From Actinophytocola algeriensis (GTDB lineage Bacteria; Actinomycetota; Actinomycetes; Mycobacteriales; Pseudonocardiaceae): a stretch of DNA of 64,000 nucleotides. The stretch lies in assembly GCF_014203735.1 (NCBI RefSeq), contig NZ_JACHJQ010000003.1:295326-359325 (forward strand). Reading direction: 5' to 3'. The notes under the pieces were generated by a model that was given only the letters and a program-made list of their open reading frames with translations, searched no databases and had not been told where the DNA came from. This document shows positions 44,923-52,937 of this stretch, in pieces; the stretch's first letter is position 1; each line of letters opens with the position of its first letter. Position numbers and translations under genes: made by a program.

Positions 44923-45944
44923 TGGCGGCGCCAGTCATGAACAAGTCAGCGGAGTCGCCCAGGACGAGCAGCCAGACCGTCACCCTGGGCAAGAGCCTGA
45001 ACCTGGGCCTGCGTGCCGCCATGGAGGCGGACCCGAAGGTCATCGTCATGGGCGAGGACGTCGGCAAGCTCGGCGGCGTCTTCCGAATCACGGACGGGCT
45101 GCAGAAGGACTTCGGTGAGCAGCGCGTGCTGGACACGCCGCTCGCGGAGTCCGGCATCATCGGCACGGCGGTGGGTCTCGCGATCCGCGGCTTCCGGCCG
45201 GTGTGCGAGATCCAGTTCGACGGGTTCATCTTCCCCGCGTTCGACCAGATCGTGTCGCAGGTGGCGAAGCTTCGGTTCCGCAGCCAGGGCAAGATCAACC
45301 TGCCGATGGTGATCCGCGTGCCGTTCGGCGGCGGCATCGGCGCGGTCGAGCACCACTCCGAGTCGCCGGAGTCGTACTTCGCGCACACCGCCGGCCTCAA
45401 GGTCGTGTCGTGCTCCAACCCGGTCGACGCCTACTGGATGATCCAGCAGGCCATCCGGTGCGACGACCCGGTGCTGTTCTTCGAGCCGAAGCGGCGGTAC
45501 TACGAGAAGGCGGAGCTGGACTTCGACGCGAAGCCGGAGCCGCTGTTCGCGTCGCGGGTGCTGCGCAAGGGCACCCACGCGACCATCGCCACGTACGGCC
45601 CGATGGTGAAGACGTGCCTGGAGTCGGCGGCCGCCGCGGCCGAGGAGGGCAAGGAGCTCGAGGTCATCGACCTGCGTGCGCTGTCCCCGATGGACCTGAC
45701 GCCCGTGTACGACTCGGTGCGCCGCACCGGTCACCTGGTGGTCGTGTCGGAGGCGCCTGGCGAGGCGTCGCTGTCGTCGGAGATCGCCGCGCGGGTGCAG
45801 CAGGAGTGCTTCTACTCGCTGGAGGCGCCGATCCTGCGCGTGACGGGCTTCGATGCCCCGTACCCGCCGTCGAAACTCGAGGAGGAGTTCCTCCCCGACC
45901 TCGACCGGGTGCTGGACGCCGTCGACCGTTCGCTGGGCTGGTGA
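44922..45944 (+). CDS. 2-oxoacid dehydrogenase E1 component, beta subunit
   Basis: A 340-residue transketolase-type beta subunit: V-M-G-E-D-V-G-K-L-G-G-V-F near residue 45, E-I-Q-F-D-G-F-I-F-P near 90, and the C-terminal domain with A-T-I-A-T-Y-G-P-M-V. It forms an alpha2beta2 E1 with the gene upstream. The ATG overlaps the previous stop by one base; an in-frame ATG 15 bases later (M-N-K-S-A-E-S-P) is an alternative. The E2 gene starts 3 bases after the stop. Confidence 0.93.
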   Translation: MAAPVMNKSAESPRTSSQTVTLGKSLNLGLRAAMEADPKVIVMGEDVGKLGGVFRITDGLQKDFGEQRVLDTPLAESGIIGTAVGLAIRGFRPVCEIQFDGFIFPAFDQIVSQVAKLRFRSQGKINLPMVIRVPFGGGIGAVEHHSESPESYFAHTAGLKVVSCSNPVDAYWMIQQAIRCDDPVLFFEPKRRYYEKAELDFDAKPEPLFASRVLRKGTHATIATYGPMVKTCLESAAAAAEEGKELEVIDLRALSPMDLTPVYDSVRRTGHLVVVSEAPGEASLSSEIAARVQQECFYSLEAPILRVTGFDAPYPPSKLEEEFLPDLDRVLDAVDRSLGW

Positions 45945-45947
45945 GGC

Positions 45948-47270
45948 ATGCCTGACTTCAAGGTCTTCCCCCTGCCCGACACGGCAGAGGGGCTGGTCGA
46001 CGCCGAGATCCTGACCTGGCACATCAAGCCGGGGGACGAGGTCAAGGTCAACCAGATCATCGTCGAGATCGAGACGGCCAAGGCGGCGGTCGAGCTGCCG
46101 TGCCCATGGGCCGGTGTGGTCACGGAACTGCACGCCGAGCCCGGCCAGACGGTCAACGTGGGCGCGCCGATCGTGACGATCGACGTCGACCCGGGTGGTG
46201 CCGCGGCGCCTGCCGCTGCCGCCGCCCCTGCTCCGGCTGCCGAGAGCAACGGGCAGGCCATGCTCGTCGGCTACGGCCCCAAGGCGTCGACGGCGAAACG
46301 GCGGGCCCGCAAGGACACGGCTCCGGCTCCGGCCGCGCCGGTCGCCACCGCCCCGCCGCCACCGGTCGCCAAGCCGGTCACCGTGCCGGACTCGCCCGCC
46401 GCGCTGCTGGAGCCGTCGGCCCTGGTGCCGCTGGCGAAGCCGCCGGTGCGCAAGCTGGCCAAGGACCTGGGCGTCGACCTGCGGTCGCTGGCCGGCTCGG
46501 GCGTGATCACGCGCGAGGACGTCGAGCGCGCGGCCCACGGTGCGGTGACCCCGGTCCCGGCCCCGGTCGCGTCCGGCGACCGCGAGCGGCGGGTCCCGGT
46601 CAAGGGCGTGCGCAAGATGACCGCGCAGGCCATGGTCGAGAGCGCGTACTCGGCGCCGCACGTGACCGAGTTCCTGACGGTCGACGTCACGCCGATGATG
46701 GAGCTGCGTGCGCGCCTGAAGACGCACCCGTCGTTCCGCGACGTCAAGATCACCCCGCTCACCTTCGCCGCGAAGGCCGTGTGCCTGGCGGCGAAGCGGA
46801 CGCCGGACGTGAACGCGACGTGGGCGGGCGAGGAGATCGTCTACAAGGACTACGTGCACCTGGGCATCGCGGCCGCCACGCCGCGCGGCCTGGTGGTGCC
46901 GAAGATCCGCGACGCGGACGGGATGTCGCTGCGGGAGCTGGCCGAGGCACTGGAGCAGCTGACGGTGACCGCCCGGAACGGCAAGACCACCCCGGCGGAC
47001 ATGCTCCACGGCACGATCACGATCACCAACGTCGGTGTGTTCGGTGTGGACACCGGCACGCCGATCATCAACCCGGGTGAGTCCGCGATCCTCGCGCTCG
47101 GCGCGATCAAGGACATGCCGTGGGTGGTGGACGGCGAGATCAAGGTGCGGAAGGTGTGCCAGCTGTCGCTGAGCTTCGACCACCGGGTGGTCGACGGCCA
47201 GCAGGGTTCACAGTTCCTCGCGGACGTCGGCGCCATCATGGCCGACCCCGCCATGGCCATCACGTTCTGA
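45948..47270 (+). CDS. 2-oxoacid dehydrogenase E2 component (dihydrolipoamide acyltransferase)
   Basis: A 440-residue E2 with three domains: an N-terminal lipoyl domain with lipoyl Lys in E-T-A-K-A-A-V (near residue 45), a Pro/Ala linker, then the E1/E3-binding domain (R-K-L-A-K-D-L-G-V-D-L-R-S-L-A-G-S-G near 170) and the catalytic core with F-D-H-R-V-V-D-G (near 413). The alpha-beta-E2 order with no E3 gene is typical of actinomycete branched-chain (bkd-like) clusters; E3 would be shared. The last 63 bases overlap the 3' end of the convergent membrane protein gene. Confidence 0.94.
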   Translation: MPDFKVFPLPDTAEGLVDAEILTWHIKPGDEVKVNQIIVEIETAKAAVELPCPWAGVVTELHAEPGQTVNVGAPIVTIDVDPGGAAAPAAAAAPAPAAESNGQAMLVGYGPKASTAKRRARKDTAPAPAAPVATAPPPPVAKPVTVPDSPAALLEPSALVPLAKPPVRKLAKDLGVDLRSLAGSGVITREDVERAAHGAVTPVPAPVASGDRERRVPVKGVRKMTAQAMVESAYSAPHVTEFLTVDVTPMMELRARLKTHPSFRDVKITPLTFAAKAVCLAAKRTPDVNATWAGEEIVYKDYVHLGIAAATPRGLVVPKIRDADGMSLRELAEALEQLTVTARNGKTTPADMLHGTITITNVGVFGVDTGTPIINPGESAILALGAIKDMPWVVDGEIKVRKVCQLSLSFDHRVVDGQQGSQFLADVGAIMADPAMAITF

Positions 47271-48539
47271 TCGGTGGGGCGTGCCCTCCGGGGCACGCCC
47301 CTTCCAGAACCGTTCCGGCACAGGAACATCCACCTCGGCGTTCCGGGCGTCGATCCGCCGCATATCGAGCCAGGGGTGCCGCGGCTCGGCCGACGTGATA
47401 CGCAGCACGCTCTCCTCCAGCACGAGGTCCCGGAGCACCACCCGTCCGTGCTCCGTGAGGATGTCCACCAGCGACACGGGCGACTTCTCCATCACGCACT
47501 CGACGAGGTGGAGAGTGCCGAGCGACGGCCCGTGCCCGCGGCTGAAGAGCTGGTTGAACCAGTCTCGTTCGTCCCACAGCGCCCCGAACTGGCCGTACTG
47601 GAAGTCTGCGGGGGCGTTCTGGAACACGCAGTTGTCGAACCGGAGCGTGCCCGAGTCGACCACGATCTTCCGCGCGGTGATCGGCCGCTCGAAGACGCAG
47701 TGTTCGAACTCGACCCGGCCACCGCGCACTCGCAGATCGTTCAGGTTGAGCGCCGAGCCGAACACGGTGTGGTGGAACTCGACTCTGCCGAGGAAGCGTG
47801 CCTCGTGGAAGTCGGTCAGGCTCGCCGCGAACTCCCCGTCGTGGCAACGGAGTGTGCCCAGGAACTCCGCGCCCGCGAAGGATGTCCGCTCGCCTCGGAA
47901 GACCACGTCGTCCAGCGTCACGGTGCCGCGGAAGGTGAACCCCCCGAAGTCCATGTCGATCAGCTTCATGCCGGTGAAGTCGAAGTCGGCGTCGCACCAG
48001 GGGGAATCGCCGGTCAGGCGTTCGCGGAACAGCCGGAACACCGTGTCCACGACCTCGCCCCCGCGCGATCCGGACAGCCGCAGGTAGGCGATCAGGACTT
48101 CCACGCACTTCTGGCGGCCGTCGTCCCAGTCGTCCGCGAGGCCTGCCAAGGCATAGACGCCCGCGAGGCGGACCTGGTCGCTCTCGTGGGCCAGTTGTTC
48201 GGCCGCCGCGGCGAAGCGTTCGTTGAGGAGCTTGGACTTCTCGCGTTCCTCCTGCCGCAGCGCCAGGCGGTGGTCGCCCTCGGCGACCTTCTGTTTGCGG
48301 TGGTTGACCGAAAGGAGCACCACACCGCCGAAGCCCGCGATGACCGCCAGGACGATCTTCAGCAGCTCGATCGTGTCGGCCGCGGTGAACGTCGCCGACC
48401 TCGGCAGGCCCGGCCAGCCGAACGCCCACAGCAGCAGTGTGCTCGTGCCTGCGCCGACCAGCAGCGCCACGACGACCCAGCCCAGGATGGACAGTGTCAT
48501 CGAGCCCGCCGAGGCGTCGGCGTGGTCTCGGGGTCTCAT
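47208..48539 (-). CDS. Pentapeptide-repeat-like membrane protein
   Basis: A 443-residue protein. Two transmembrane helices at the start (about 14-40 and 52-80) are followed by a soluble helix rich in Glu/Arg/Lys and by a solenoid-like region (about 180-400) with pentapeptide-type A-[DN]-[LF]-x-x spacing (D-F-D-F-T-G, A-G-A-E-F-L-G, H-E-A-R-F-L-G). It overlaps the E2 gene by 63 bases and contains the E2 terminator hairpin (47276-47301) in its own 3' end. The true stop may therefore be a late read-through. It is unlike the large solenoid protein at 26917-29145 except for general plan. The function is unknown. Confidence 0.7.
   Translation of the reverse strand: MRPRDHADASAGSMTLSILGWVVVALLVGAGTSTLLLWAFGWPGLPRSATFTAADTIELLKIVLAVIAGFGGVVLLSVNHRKQKVAEGDHRLALRQEEREKSKLLNERFAAAAEQLAHESDQVRLAGVYALAGLADDWDDGRQKCVEVLIAYLRLSGSRGGEVVDTVFRLFRERLTGDSPWCDADFDFTGMKLIDMDFGGFTFRGTVTLDDVVFRGERTSFAGAEFLGTLRCHDGEFAASLTDFHEARFLGRVEFHHTVFGSALNLNDLRVRGGRVEFEHCVFERPITARKIVVDSGTLRFDNCVFQNAPADFQYGQFGALWDERDWFNQLFSRGHGPSLGTLHLVECVMEKSPVSLVDILTEHGRVVLRDLVLEESVLRITSAEPRHPWLDMRRIDARNAEVDVPVPERFWKGRAPEGTPHRSERDGHGGVGHDGADVREEL
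47276..47301. terminator. E2 terminator hairpin inside the convergent gene
   Basis: GGGGCGTGCCC / GGGCACGCCCC, an 11-bp perfect stem with loop TCCG, just after the E2 stop. On the minus strand the stem encodes part of the last residues of the membrane protein (around G-R-A-P-E-G-T-P). Confidence 0.85.
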
Positions 48540-48579
48540 CGACCCCGCAGCCTACCGACGGCCGAGGCCCGCGACTCCC

Positions 48580-49194
48580 CTATTGGGCGGGCCGGGGGAG
48601 GTCGAAGTAGTTGATCAGGCCGGCCGCGAACGCGATGTCGCCCTTCACCTTCACCTTGCCGCGCATGAACAACATCGCGACGTTGACGCTGCCCGTCACC
48701 GCGCGCAGGAAGTCGGTCGGGGACAGGGTCAGCGTGACGCGGGCGTCGGCGGTCGGGGCCTGGCCGGACGTGCACGTGCCGTTGTCGATCACCGTCTCGT
48801 AGCGGTCGTAGCCGCCCGCGCCCGCGCCGCCCGACAGGCGCCAGTGCACGACCGCGCTCAGCGAAGCCGCCTTCACCGGGTCCAGGTGCTCGCCCATGCG
48901 CCGGAAGATCTCCTCGAACACGACCAGGCGCAGGTGCGGGTGGGTCATCAGGTGTTCCAGCTGTGTGGTGGACGCCCTGGAGACGAACCAGACGAACGTG
49001 TCCGTGCGCATCGCGGCCAGCTCGATGCCCGTGCCGACGCGACCGAGCATGTCGAGGACGTCGATCAGCTGCACGAACTGTTCCTCGTCGAGCCGCGCCG
49101 GGTCGACCGCGCGGGCGAACGCGTCGATGTCGACCGTGCTCTCGACCACCGGACTGCTCAGCGTCGAAGCCCCCGATTTGCGCCTGAATCGCAT
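48580..49194 (-). CDS. SCP2 sterol-binding-like protein
   Basis: A 204-residue protein. The C-terminal half follows the SCP2 fold (D-A-R-V-T-L-T-L-S-P-T-D-F-L-R-A-V-T-G and L-F-M-R-G-K-V-K-V-K-G-D). The N-terminal half is a helical extension of unknown role. SCP2 domains carry lipids or acyl-CoA. The gene is divergent from TetR, and their gap holds the operator TACTGGCGGGTA at 49208-49219. The start is ATG 49194. Confidence 0.8.
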   Translation of the reverse strand: MRFRRKSGASTLSSPVVESTVDIDAFARAVDPARLDEEQFVQLIDVLDMLGRVGTGIELAAMRTDTFVWFVSRASTTQLEHLMTHPHLRLVVFEEIFRRMGEHLDPVKAASLSAVVHWRLSGGAGAGGYDRYETVIDNGTCTSGQAPTADARVTLTLSPTDFLRAVTGSVNVAMLFMRGKVKVKGDIAFAAGLINYFDLPRPAQ

Positions 49195-49207
49195 GTTCCA
49201 CCTTATC

Positions 49208-49219
49208 TACTGGCGGGTA
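49208..49219. promoter_or_regulatory. TACYSRCKRGTA operator between SCP2 and TetR genes
   Basis: TACTGGCGGGTA lies 14 bp before the SCP2 start and about 80 bp before the TetR start. It matches the operators at 21544-21579 and 54318-54329. A TetR gene beside its own operator is the common arrangement. Confidence 0.65.
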
Positions 49220-49292
49220 ACGCTACGTTCGACTCTGTACCCTGGCAAGGATTGATCGAACCGCAGGAGGATCGGCGACCGTGGAGAAGAGT

Positions 49293-49319
49293 GTCTGATG
49301 GATCACTCCGCAAGCTCCG
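49293..49319 (-). repeat. Single repeat unit carrying the TetR start codon
   Basis: On the minus strand the sequence reads CGGAGCTTGCGGAGTGATCC followed by ATCAGAC. This matches 43041-43067 at 23 of 27 positions. The ATG of TetR (49298-49300) is inside the unit, and the first residues M-D-H-S-A-S-S-V come from it. Confidence 0.75.
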
Positions 49320-49954
49320 TTCACGAGCGGCGGCGGGTCAAGCGACTGCCGCGCGAGGTTCGGGAGCGGCAGATCCTCGACGCCGCGGTCCGGGTGTTCT
49401 CCGACCACGGCTACCACAACGCGTCGATGGACGAGATCTCCGAGGTCGCGGGCGTCTCCAAACCGATGATCTACGCCTACCTGGGTTCGAAGGAAGACCT
49501 CTTCGCCGCGTGCATCCACCGCGAGGCCACGCAGCTGCTCGAAGCCGTCGCCGCCGGGGTGCGCACGGAGTTACCCGCCGACATGCAGTTGTGGCACGGG
49601 CTCGGCGCGTTCTTCGAGTACGTCGGCGCGCACCGGGAGAGCTGGCGGGTCCTGCACCGCCAGGCGATCTCCCAGGGTGGGCCGTTCTCCGAGGAACTCC
49701 TCGACATGCGCCGCCAGGCGATCAGCCTGGTCGACACGCTCCTGGTCCGGGTCGCCACCAAGGAAGGCCTTGACCGCGGCGCCACCGAGTCGCTCGCCGC
49801 CGCGCTGGTCGGCGCGGCGGAGTCGCTCGCGGACTGGTGGCTCGACAACCCCGACGTGCCGAGCCGGGCGGTCGCGTCGCGGCTCATGAACCTCGCGTGG
49901 ATCGGCTTCGGCGGGCTCGTCGAGGGCAACACCTGGCACCCCAGCGAGGACTAG
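49298..49954 (+). CDS. TetR family regulator (candidate acyl-CoA regulon repressor)
   Basis: A 218-residue TetR. The helix-turn-helix begins R-L-P-R-E-V-R-E-R-Q-I-L-D-A-A near residue 17, with G-V-S-K-P-M-I-Y-A-Y-L-G-S-K-E-D near 52. The C-terminal ligand-binding domain is helical. The first 12 residues come from a short dispersed repeat and are not part of the TetR fold. The operator TACTGGCGGGTA lies 80 bp upstream and recurs before fadE5 and between fabG4 and fadA2, which suggests this protein controls them in response to acyl-CoA. The link is inferred from shared sites. Confidence 0.85.
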   Translation: MDHSASSVHERRRVKRLPREVRERQILDAAVRVFSDHGYHNASMDEISEVAGVSKPMIYAYLGSKEDLFAACIHREATQLLEAVAAGVRTELPADMQLWHGLGAFFEYVGAHRESWRVLHRQAISQGGPFSEELLDMRRQAISLVDTLLVRVATKEGLDRGATESLAAALVGAAESLADWWLDNPDVPSRAVASRLMNLAWIGFGGLVEGNTWHPSED

Positions 49955-49990
49955 GCAGTCCGCCTCCCCGCATTCGAAAGTGTTGGCGCC

Positions 49991-50476
49991 CTAGTTCCTC
50001 TCCAGGCTGGTCAGCAGCCTGCGCAGCAGGTCGGCCAGGGCAGCGCGGTCCTCGTCGTTCAGCTCGGCGAGGATCCGGTGCTCGTTCGCCACGTGATCGG
50101 GCAGCGCGCGGTCGATCGCCGCGCGGCCTTCGTCCGTCAGTGACACGTGCACGACCCGCCCGTCCTTCTGGCTCGGCGTCCGCGCGACCAGACCACGGGC
50201 CACGAGCCGGTCCAGGCGTTGCGTCACCGCGCCGGAGGTGATCATCGACGAGCGCATCAGTTCGGCGGGGGTCAGCGGCCGGTCGTTGCGCCGCAGGGTC
50301 GCCAGCACGTCGAACGACGAGCGGTCCAGGTCGTGCTCGCCGAACGTCCGCTGCAGCTCCGTGTCGACCAGCCGGGCGAGCCGCGAGAGCCGCCCGATCA
50401 CCCCCATCGGGGAGGCGTCGAGGTCCGGACGGACCGCCGCCCACTGCTCGAGCACCGAGTCCAGGTGGTCACCCAT
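49991..50476 (-). CDS. MarR family regulator
   Basis: A 161-residue MarR protein with the winged helix (D-V-L-A-T-L-R-R-N-D-R-P-L-T-P-A-E-L near residue 55, and D-R-L-V-A-R-G-L-V near 88) flanked by dimerisation helices. It is divergent from the EamA transporter gene, with three sites of the form CTTAGYGNTRAG between them. It probably represses itself and the transporter, with release by a small molecule. Confidence 0.9.
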   Translation of the reverse strand: MGDHLDSVLEQWAAVRPDLDASPMGVIGRLSRLARLVDTELQRTFGEHDLDRSSFDVLATLRRNDRPLTPAELMRSSMITSGAVTQRLDRLVARGLVARTPSQKDGRVVHVSLTDEGRAAIDRALPDHVANEHRILAELNDEDRAALADLLRRLLTSLERN

Positions 50477-50485
50477 GCCGACACC

Positions 50486-50548
50486 TTAGCGGTGAGATAA
50501 CTCCTTGCCATGTCTCTTAGCGATGAGATATTTTACCTTAGTGCTAAG
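50486..50548. promoter_or_regulatory. Three MarR-type operator sites
   Basis: CTTAGCGGTGAGATA (50486-50500) and CTTAGCGATGAGATA (50517-50531) are near-identical and 31 bp apart (three helical turns). CTTAGTGCTAAG (50537-50548) is palindromic. They cover the gap between the MarR and EamA genes, including the possible EamA start codons. Confidence 0.65.
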
Positions 50549-51437
50549 CAACCGCCTTCTGGTCACCGCCATCGCGCCCGCGGTCTGGGGCACGACATAC
50601 CTGGTCACCAGCGAATTCCTGCCTCCGGACCGCCCACTGCTCGCGGCGGTCGTCCGTGCCCTCCCGGCCGGACTCCTGCTCATCGCGTTCACCCGCAGGC
50701 TCCCGGCCGGCGACTGGTGGTGGCGCGCGCTCGTTCTCGGCACGCTCAACATCGGCGCGTTCCTGGCGCTGTTGTTCATTGCCGCCTACCGGTTGCCCGG
50801 CGGGGTGGCGGCCACGGTCGGCGCGGTCCAGCCGGTGCTCGTGGGGGCGCTCTCCGCGGGTCTGCTCGGCGAACGGCTGCGGACCCGCACGGTCGTGGCC
50901 GGTGCGGCCGGGATCGCGGGTGTCAGCCTGCTCGTACTGCGTGCCGACGCGCGGCTCGACGCACTCGGGGTCACGGCGGCGTTGGGTGGTGCGGTCGTCA
51001 TGGCGCTCGGGGTCGTCCTCGCGAAGCGGTGGCGTTCGACGGCGCCGGTGCTCGCCACGACCGGCTGGCAGCTCACCGCGGGCGGGCTCGTGCTGGTGCC
51101 GCCGTTGCTGCTGTTCGAGGGCCTGCCGTCGACCGTGACCGGGACGAACATCGCCGGCTACGTCTACCTGTCGACCATCGGCGCGGCGGTCACGTACTCG
51201 TTGTGGTTCCTCGGCATCCGGGCCCTGTCGCCGGTGAAGGTCACCTTCCTGACCCTGCTCAGCCCGCTCGTCGCCACCGTCCTCGGCTGGGCGGTGCTCG
51301 GCCAGGGGCTCACGGCCCTGCAACTGGTCGGCGCGCTGCTCGTGCTGTCCGCCGTCCTCGCTCCCCAGCTCGTGAAGGAGAAGAAGCCATGCGCATCACC
51401 GTGTTCGGCGCCACTGGTGCCGTCGGTCGCGAAGTAG
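50541..51437 (+). CDS. EamA family transporter
   Basis: A 298-residue DMT-superfamily transporter with about ten helices in two EamA halves (A-P-A-V-W-G-T-T-Y-L-V near the start and G-A-A-V-T-Y-S-L-W-F-L-G in the second). I chose GTG 50541, since homologous proteins begin close to N-R-L-L-V-T; ATG 50523 is possible. Both lie inside MarR operator sites. It probably exports a metabolite or drug under MarR control. Confidence 0.85.
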   Translation: MLSNRLLVTAIAPAVWGTTYLVTSEFLPPDRPLLAAVVRALPAGLLLIAFTRRLPAGDWWWRALVLGTLNIGAFLALLFIAAYRLPGGVAATVGAVQPVLVGALSAGLLGERLRTRTVVAGAAGIAGVSLLVLRADARLDALGVTAALGGAVVMALGVVLAKRWRSTAPVLATTGWQLTAGGLVLVPPLLLFEGLPSTVTGTNIAGYVYLSTIGAAVTYSLWFLGIRALSPVKVTFLTLLSPLVATVLGWAVLGQGLTALQLVGALLVLSAVLAPQLVKEKKPCASPCSAPLVPSVAK

Positions 51438-51982
51438 TCGCCGAGGCACGCGCCCGCGGCCACGAGGTCCGGCCTGCCAGCCGCTCGGCCGGCGTGGACG
51501 CGACCGATCCCGCGCACGTCGCCCGGCTCGCCGCCGGCCAGGACCTGGTGATCAGTGCGACCCGGCCGCAGCCGGGGCGGGAACCGGAACTCGTGGCCGT
51601 CGCCCGTGCGTTGTTCGCCGGACTGCGGGGCAGCGGGACGCGGCTCCTGGTCGTGGGCGGTGCCGCCACGTTGCGCACGCCCGGCGGGTTCCTCGTGCAG
51701 GACGCGCCGGACTTCCCGGCCGCGCTGGTGCCGATCGCGAACGCGTGCGCCGAGCAGCTCGCGGTGTGCCAGGAGCAGTCCGATGTGGACTGGGCCTACC
51801 TGAGCCCGCCCGCGCTGCTCGAGCCGGGACCACGCACGGGCCACTACCGGCTGGGCGCGGACGACCTCATCGCGGACGAGTCGGGCACGTCCCGCATCAC
51901 GAACGCCGACCTGGCCGTGGCACTGCTCGACGAGGCCGAGCGGCCGAAGCACCACCGGACCCGCTTCACCGTTGGCTACTGA
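51389..51982 (+). CDS. NAD(P)-binding NmrA/epimerase-like protein
   Basis: A 197-residue Rossmann protein. The N-terminal nucleotide loop G-A-T-G-A-V-G-R is at residues 7-14, followed by A-S-R-S, a sign of NADP(H) preference. AGGAG lies before ATG 51389. It overlaps the EamA gene by 49 bases in a different frame, so the genes are co-transcribed. It is probably a small oxidoreductase or redox sensor. The 3' end overlaps the convergent HtdX-like gene by 17 bases. Confidence 0.85.
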   Translation: MRITVFGATGAVGREVVAEARARGHEVRPASRSAGVDATDPAHVARLAAGQDLVISATRPQPGREPELVAVARALFAGLRGSGTRLLVVGGAATLRTPGGFLVQDAPDFPAALVPIANACAEQLAVCQEQSDVDWAYLSPPALLEPGPRTGHYRLGADDLIADESGTSRITNADLAVALLDEAERPKHHRTRFTVGY

Positions 51983-52937
51983 TGGTCCCCGTCAGGTGCG
52001 GCTTCCCGTTCTTCGCGGAGCTTGCGGAGCGAACATCGGGCACAGTCGCGGAGCTTGCGGAGCGAACATCGGGCACAGTCGCGGAGCTCGCGGAGCGAAC
52101 ATCGGGCACAGTCGCGGAGCTCGCGGAGCGAACACCGGGCACAGTCGCGCCGAACAGGTCGAACGTCCAGCCGTCGCCGTCCTCGCGCGCGGTGAAGGCG
52201 ACCTTCGCCGGTAGCAGCACGGGCAGCTTGAAGGCCACGTCGACGGTGTACGCGTCGGGCAGCCTGCCCTCGAACGCCGCGAGGCAGCGGGCCTTCGTCC
52301 ACATGCCGTGCGCGATCGCACGCGGGAAACCGAACATCTTCGCGGTCAGCTTGTACAGGTGTATCGGGTTGCGGTCGCCGGACACGTCGCCGTAGCGGCG
52401 GCCGATGTCGTCGGGTACGCGCCAGATCGCGGTCGGGGCGGGAGGTTCGGTCCGCTCCGACCTCTCGGGCCGGCCCGTGCCACCGCCGCGGCGCAGGTAG
52501 GTGGACACGTCGGTCCACACGACCTCGCCGTCCACCAGCGCCTCGCCGACCACGTCGAACTGGCGGCCGCGCGGGTGGTCGCGGAGGTTCTCCAGGTGCA
52601 CACGCAAGTCATACGACTCGCCGACGCGCAGCGGCCGGGTCTGCGTGATCCTGTTGGCCACGTGCACGGAGCCGACCAGCGGGAACGGGAAGTCGTCGCC
52701 CGCCATCAGCTTGATCTGCAACGGGAACGTGAGCAGGTGCGGGTAGGTCGACGGCAGCTCGTCGGAGAGGCGAAAGCCGCAGACCCGGTTGTAGGCGGCC
52801 AGGTGCGCGGGGTCGGTGCGCACGCCGGACAGCGTGTACACGGTGTCCGGCAGCTCACCGCCCTTGCGCCGGAAGCCGGTGAGCACGGCCTTCGGGTACA
52901 GGACGCGGAGGCTGGGCGGGGAGGACAGCTCGACCAT
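51966..52937 (-). CDS. htdX: MaoC-like (3R)-hydroxyacyl-thioester dehydratase, HtdX-like, with added C-terminal repeats
   Basis: A 323-residue double hot-dog protein. The second half holds the hydratase 2 motif in D-V-S-G-D-R-N-P-I-H-L (catalytic Asp and His). It probably dehydrates (3R)-hydroxyacyl-CoA or -ACP in fatty-acid elongation, as for mycobacterial HtdX next to FabG4. The last 55 residues are unusual: four units of about 11 residues (G-V-R-S-A-S-S-A-T-V-P-D type), encoded by the 33-bp repeat array at 52016-52147, and a short tail. The fold should end near residue 266. ATG 52937 overlaps the fabG4 stop; GTG 52940 is an alternative. Confidence 0.85.
   Translation of the reverse strand: MVELSSPPSLRVLYPKAVLTGFRRKGGELPDTVYTLSGVRTDPAHLAAYNRVCGFRLSDELPSTYPHLLTFPLQIKLMAGDDFPFPLVGSVHVANRITQTRPLRVGESYDLRVHLENLRDHPRGRQFDVVGEALVDGEVVWTDVSTYLRRGGGTGRPERSERTEPPAPTAIWRVPDDIGRRYGDVSGDRNPIHLYKLTAKMFGFPRAIAHGMWTKARCLAAFEGRLPDAYTVDVAFKLPVLLPAKVAFTAREDGDGWTFDLFGATVPGVRSASSATVPDVRSASSATVPDVRSASSATVPDVRSASSAKNGKPHLTGTISSQR
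52016..52147. repeat. Tandem array, 4 x 33 bp, inside the HtdX-like gene
   Basis: Units start at 52016, 52049, 52082 and 52115: CGGAGCTTGCGGAGCGAACA followed by TCGGGCACAGTCG. The 33-bp length keeps the reading frame and yields 11-residue repeats in the minus-strand protein. It has the same core as the 31-bp array at 41511. Confidence 0.92.
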
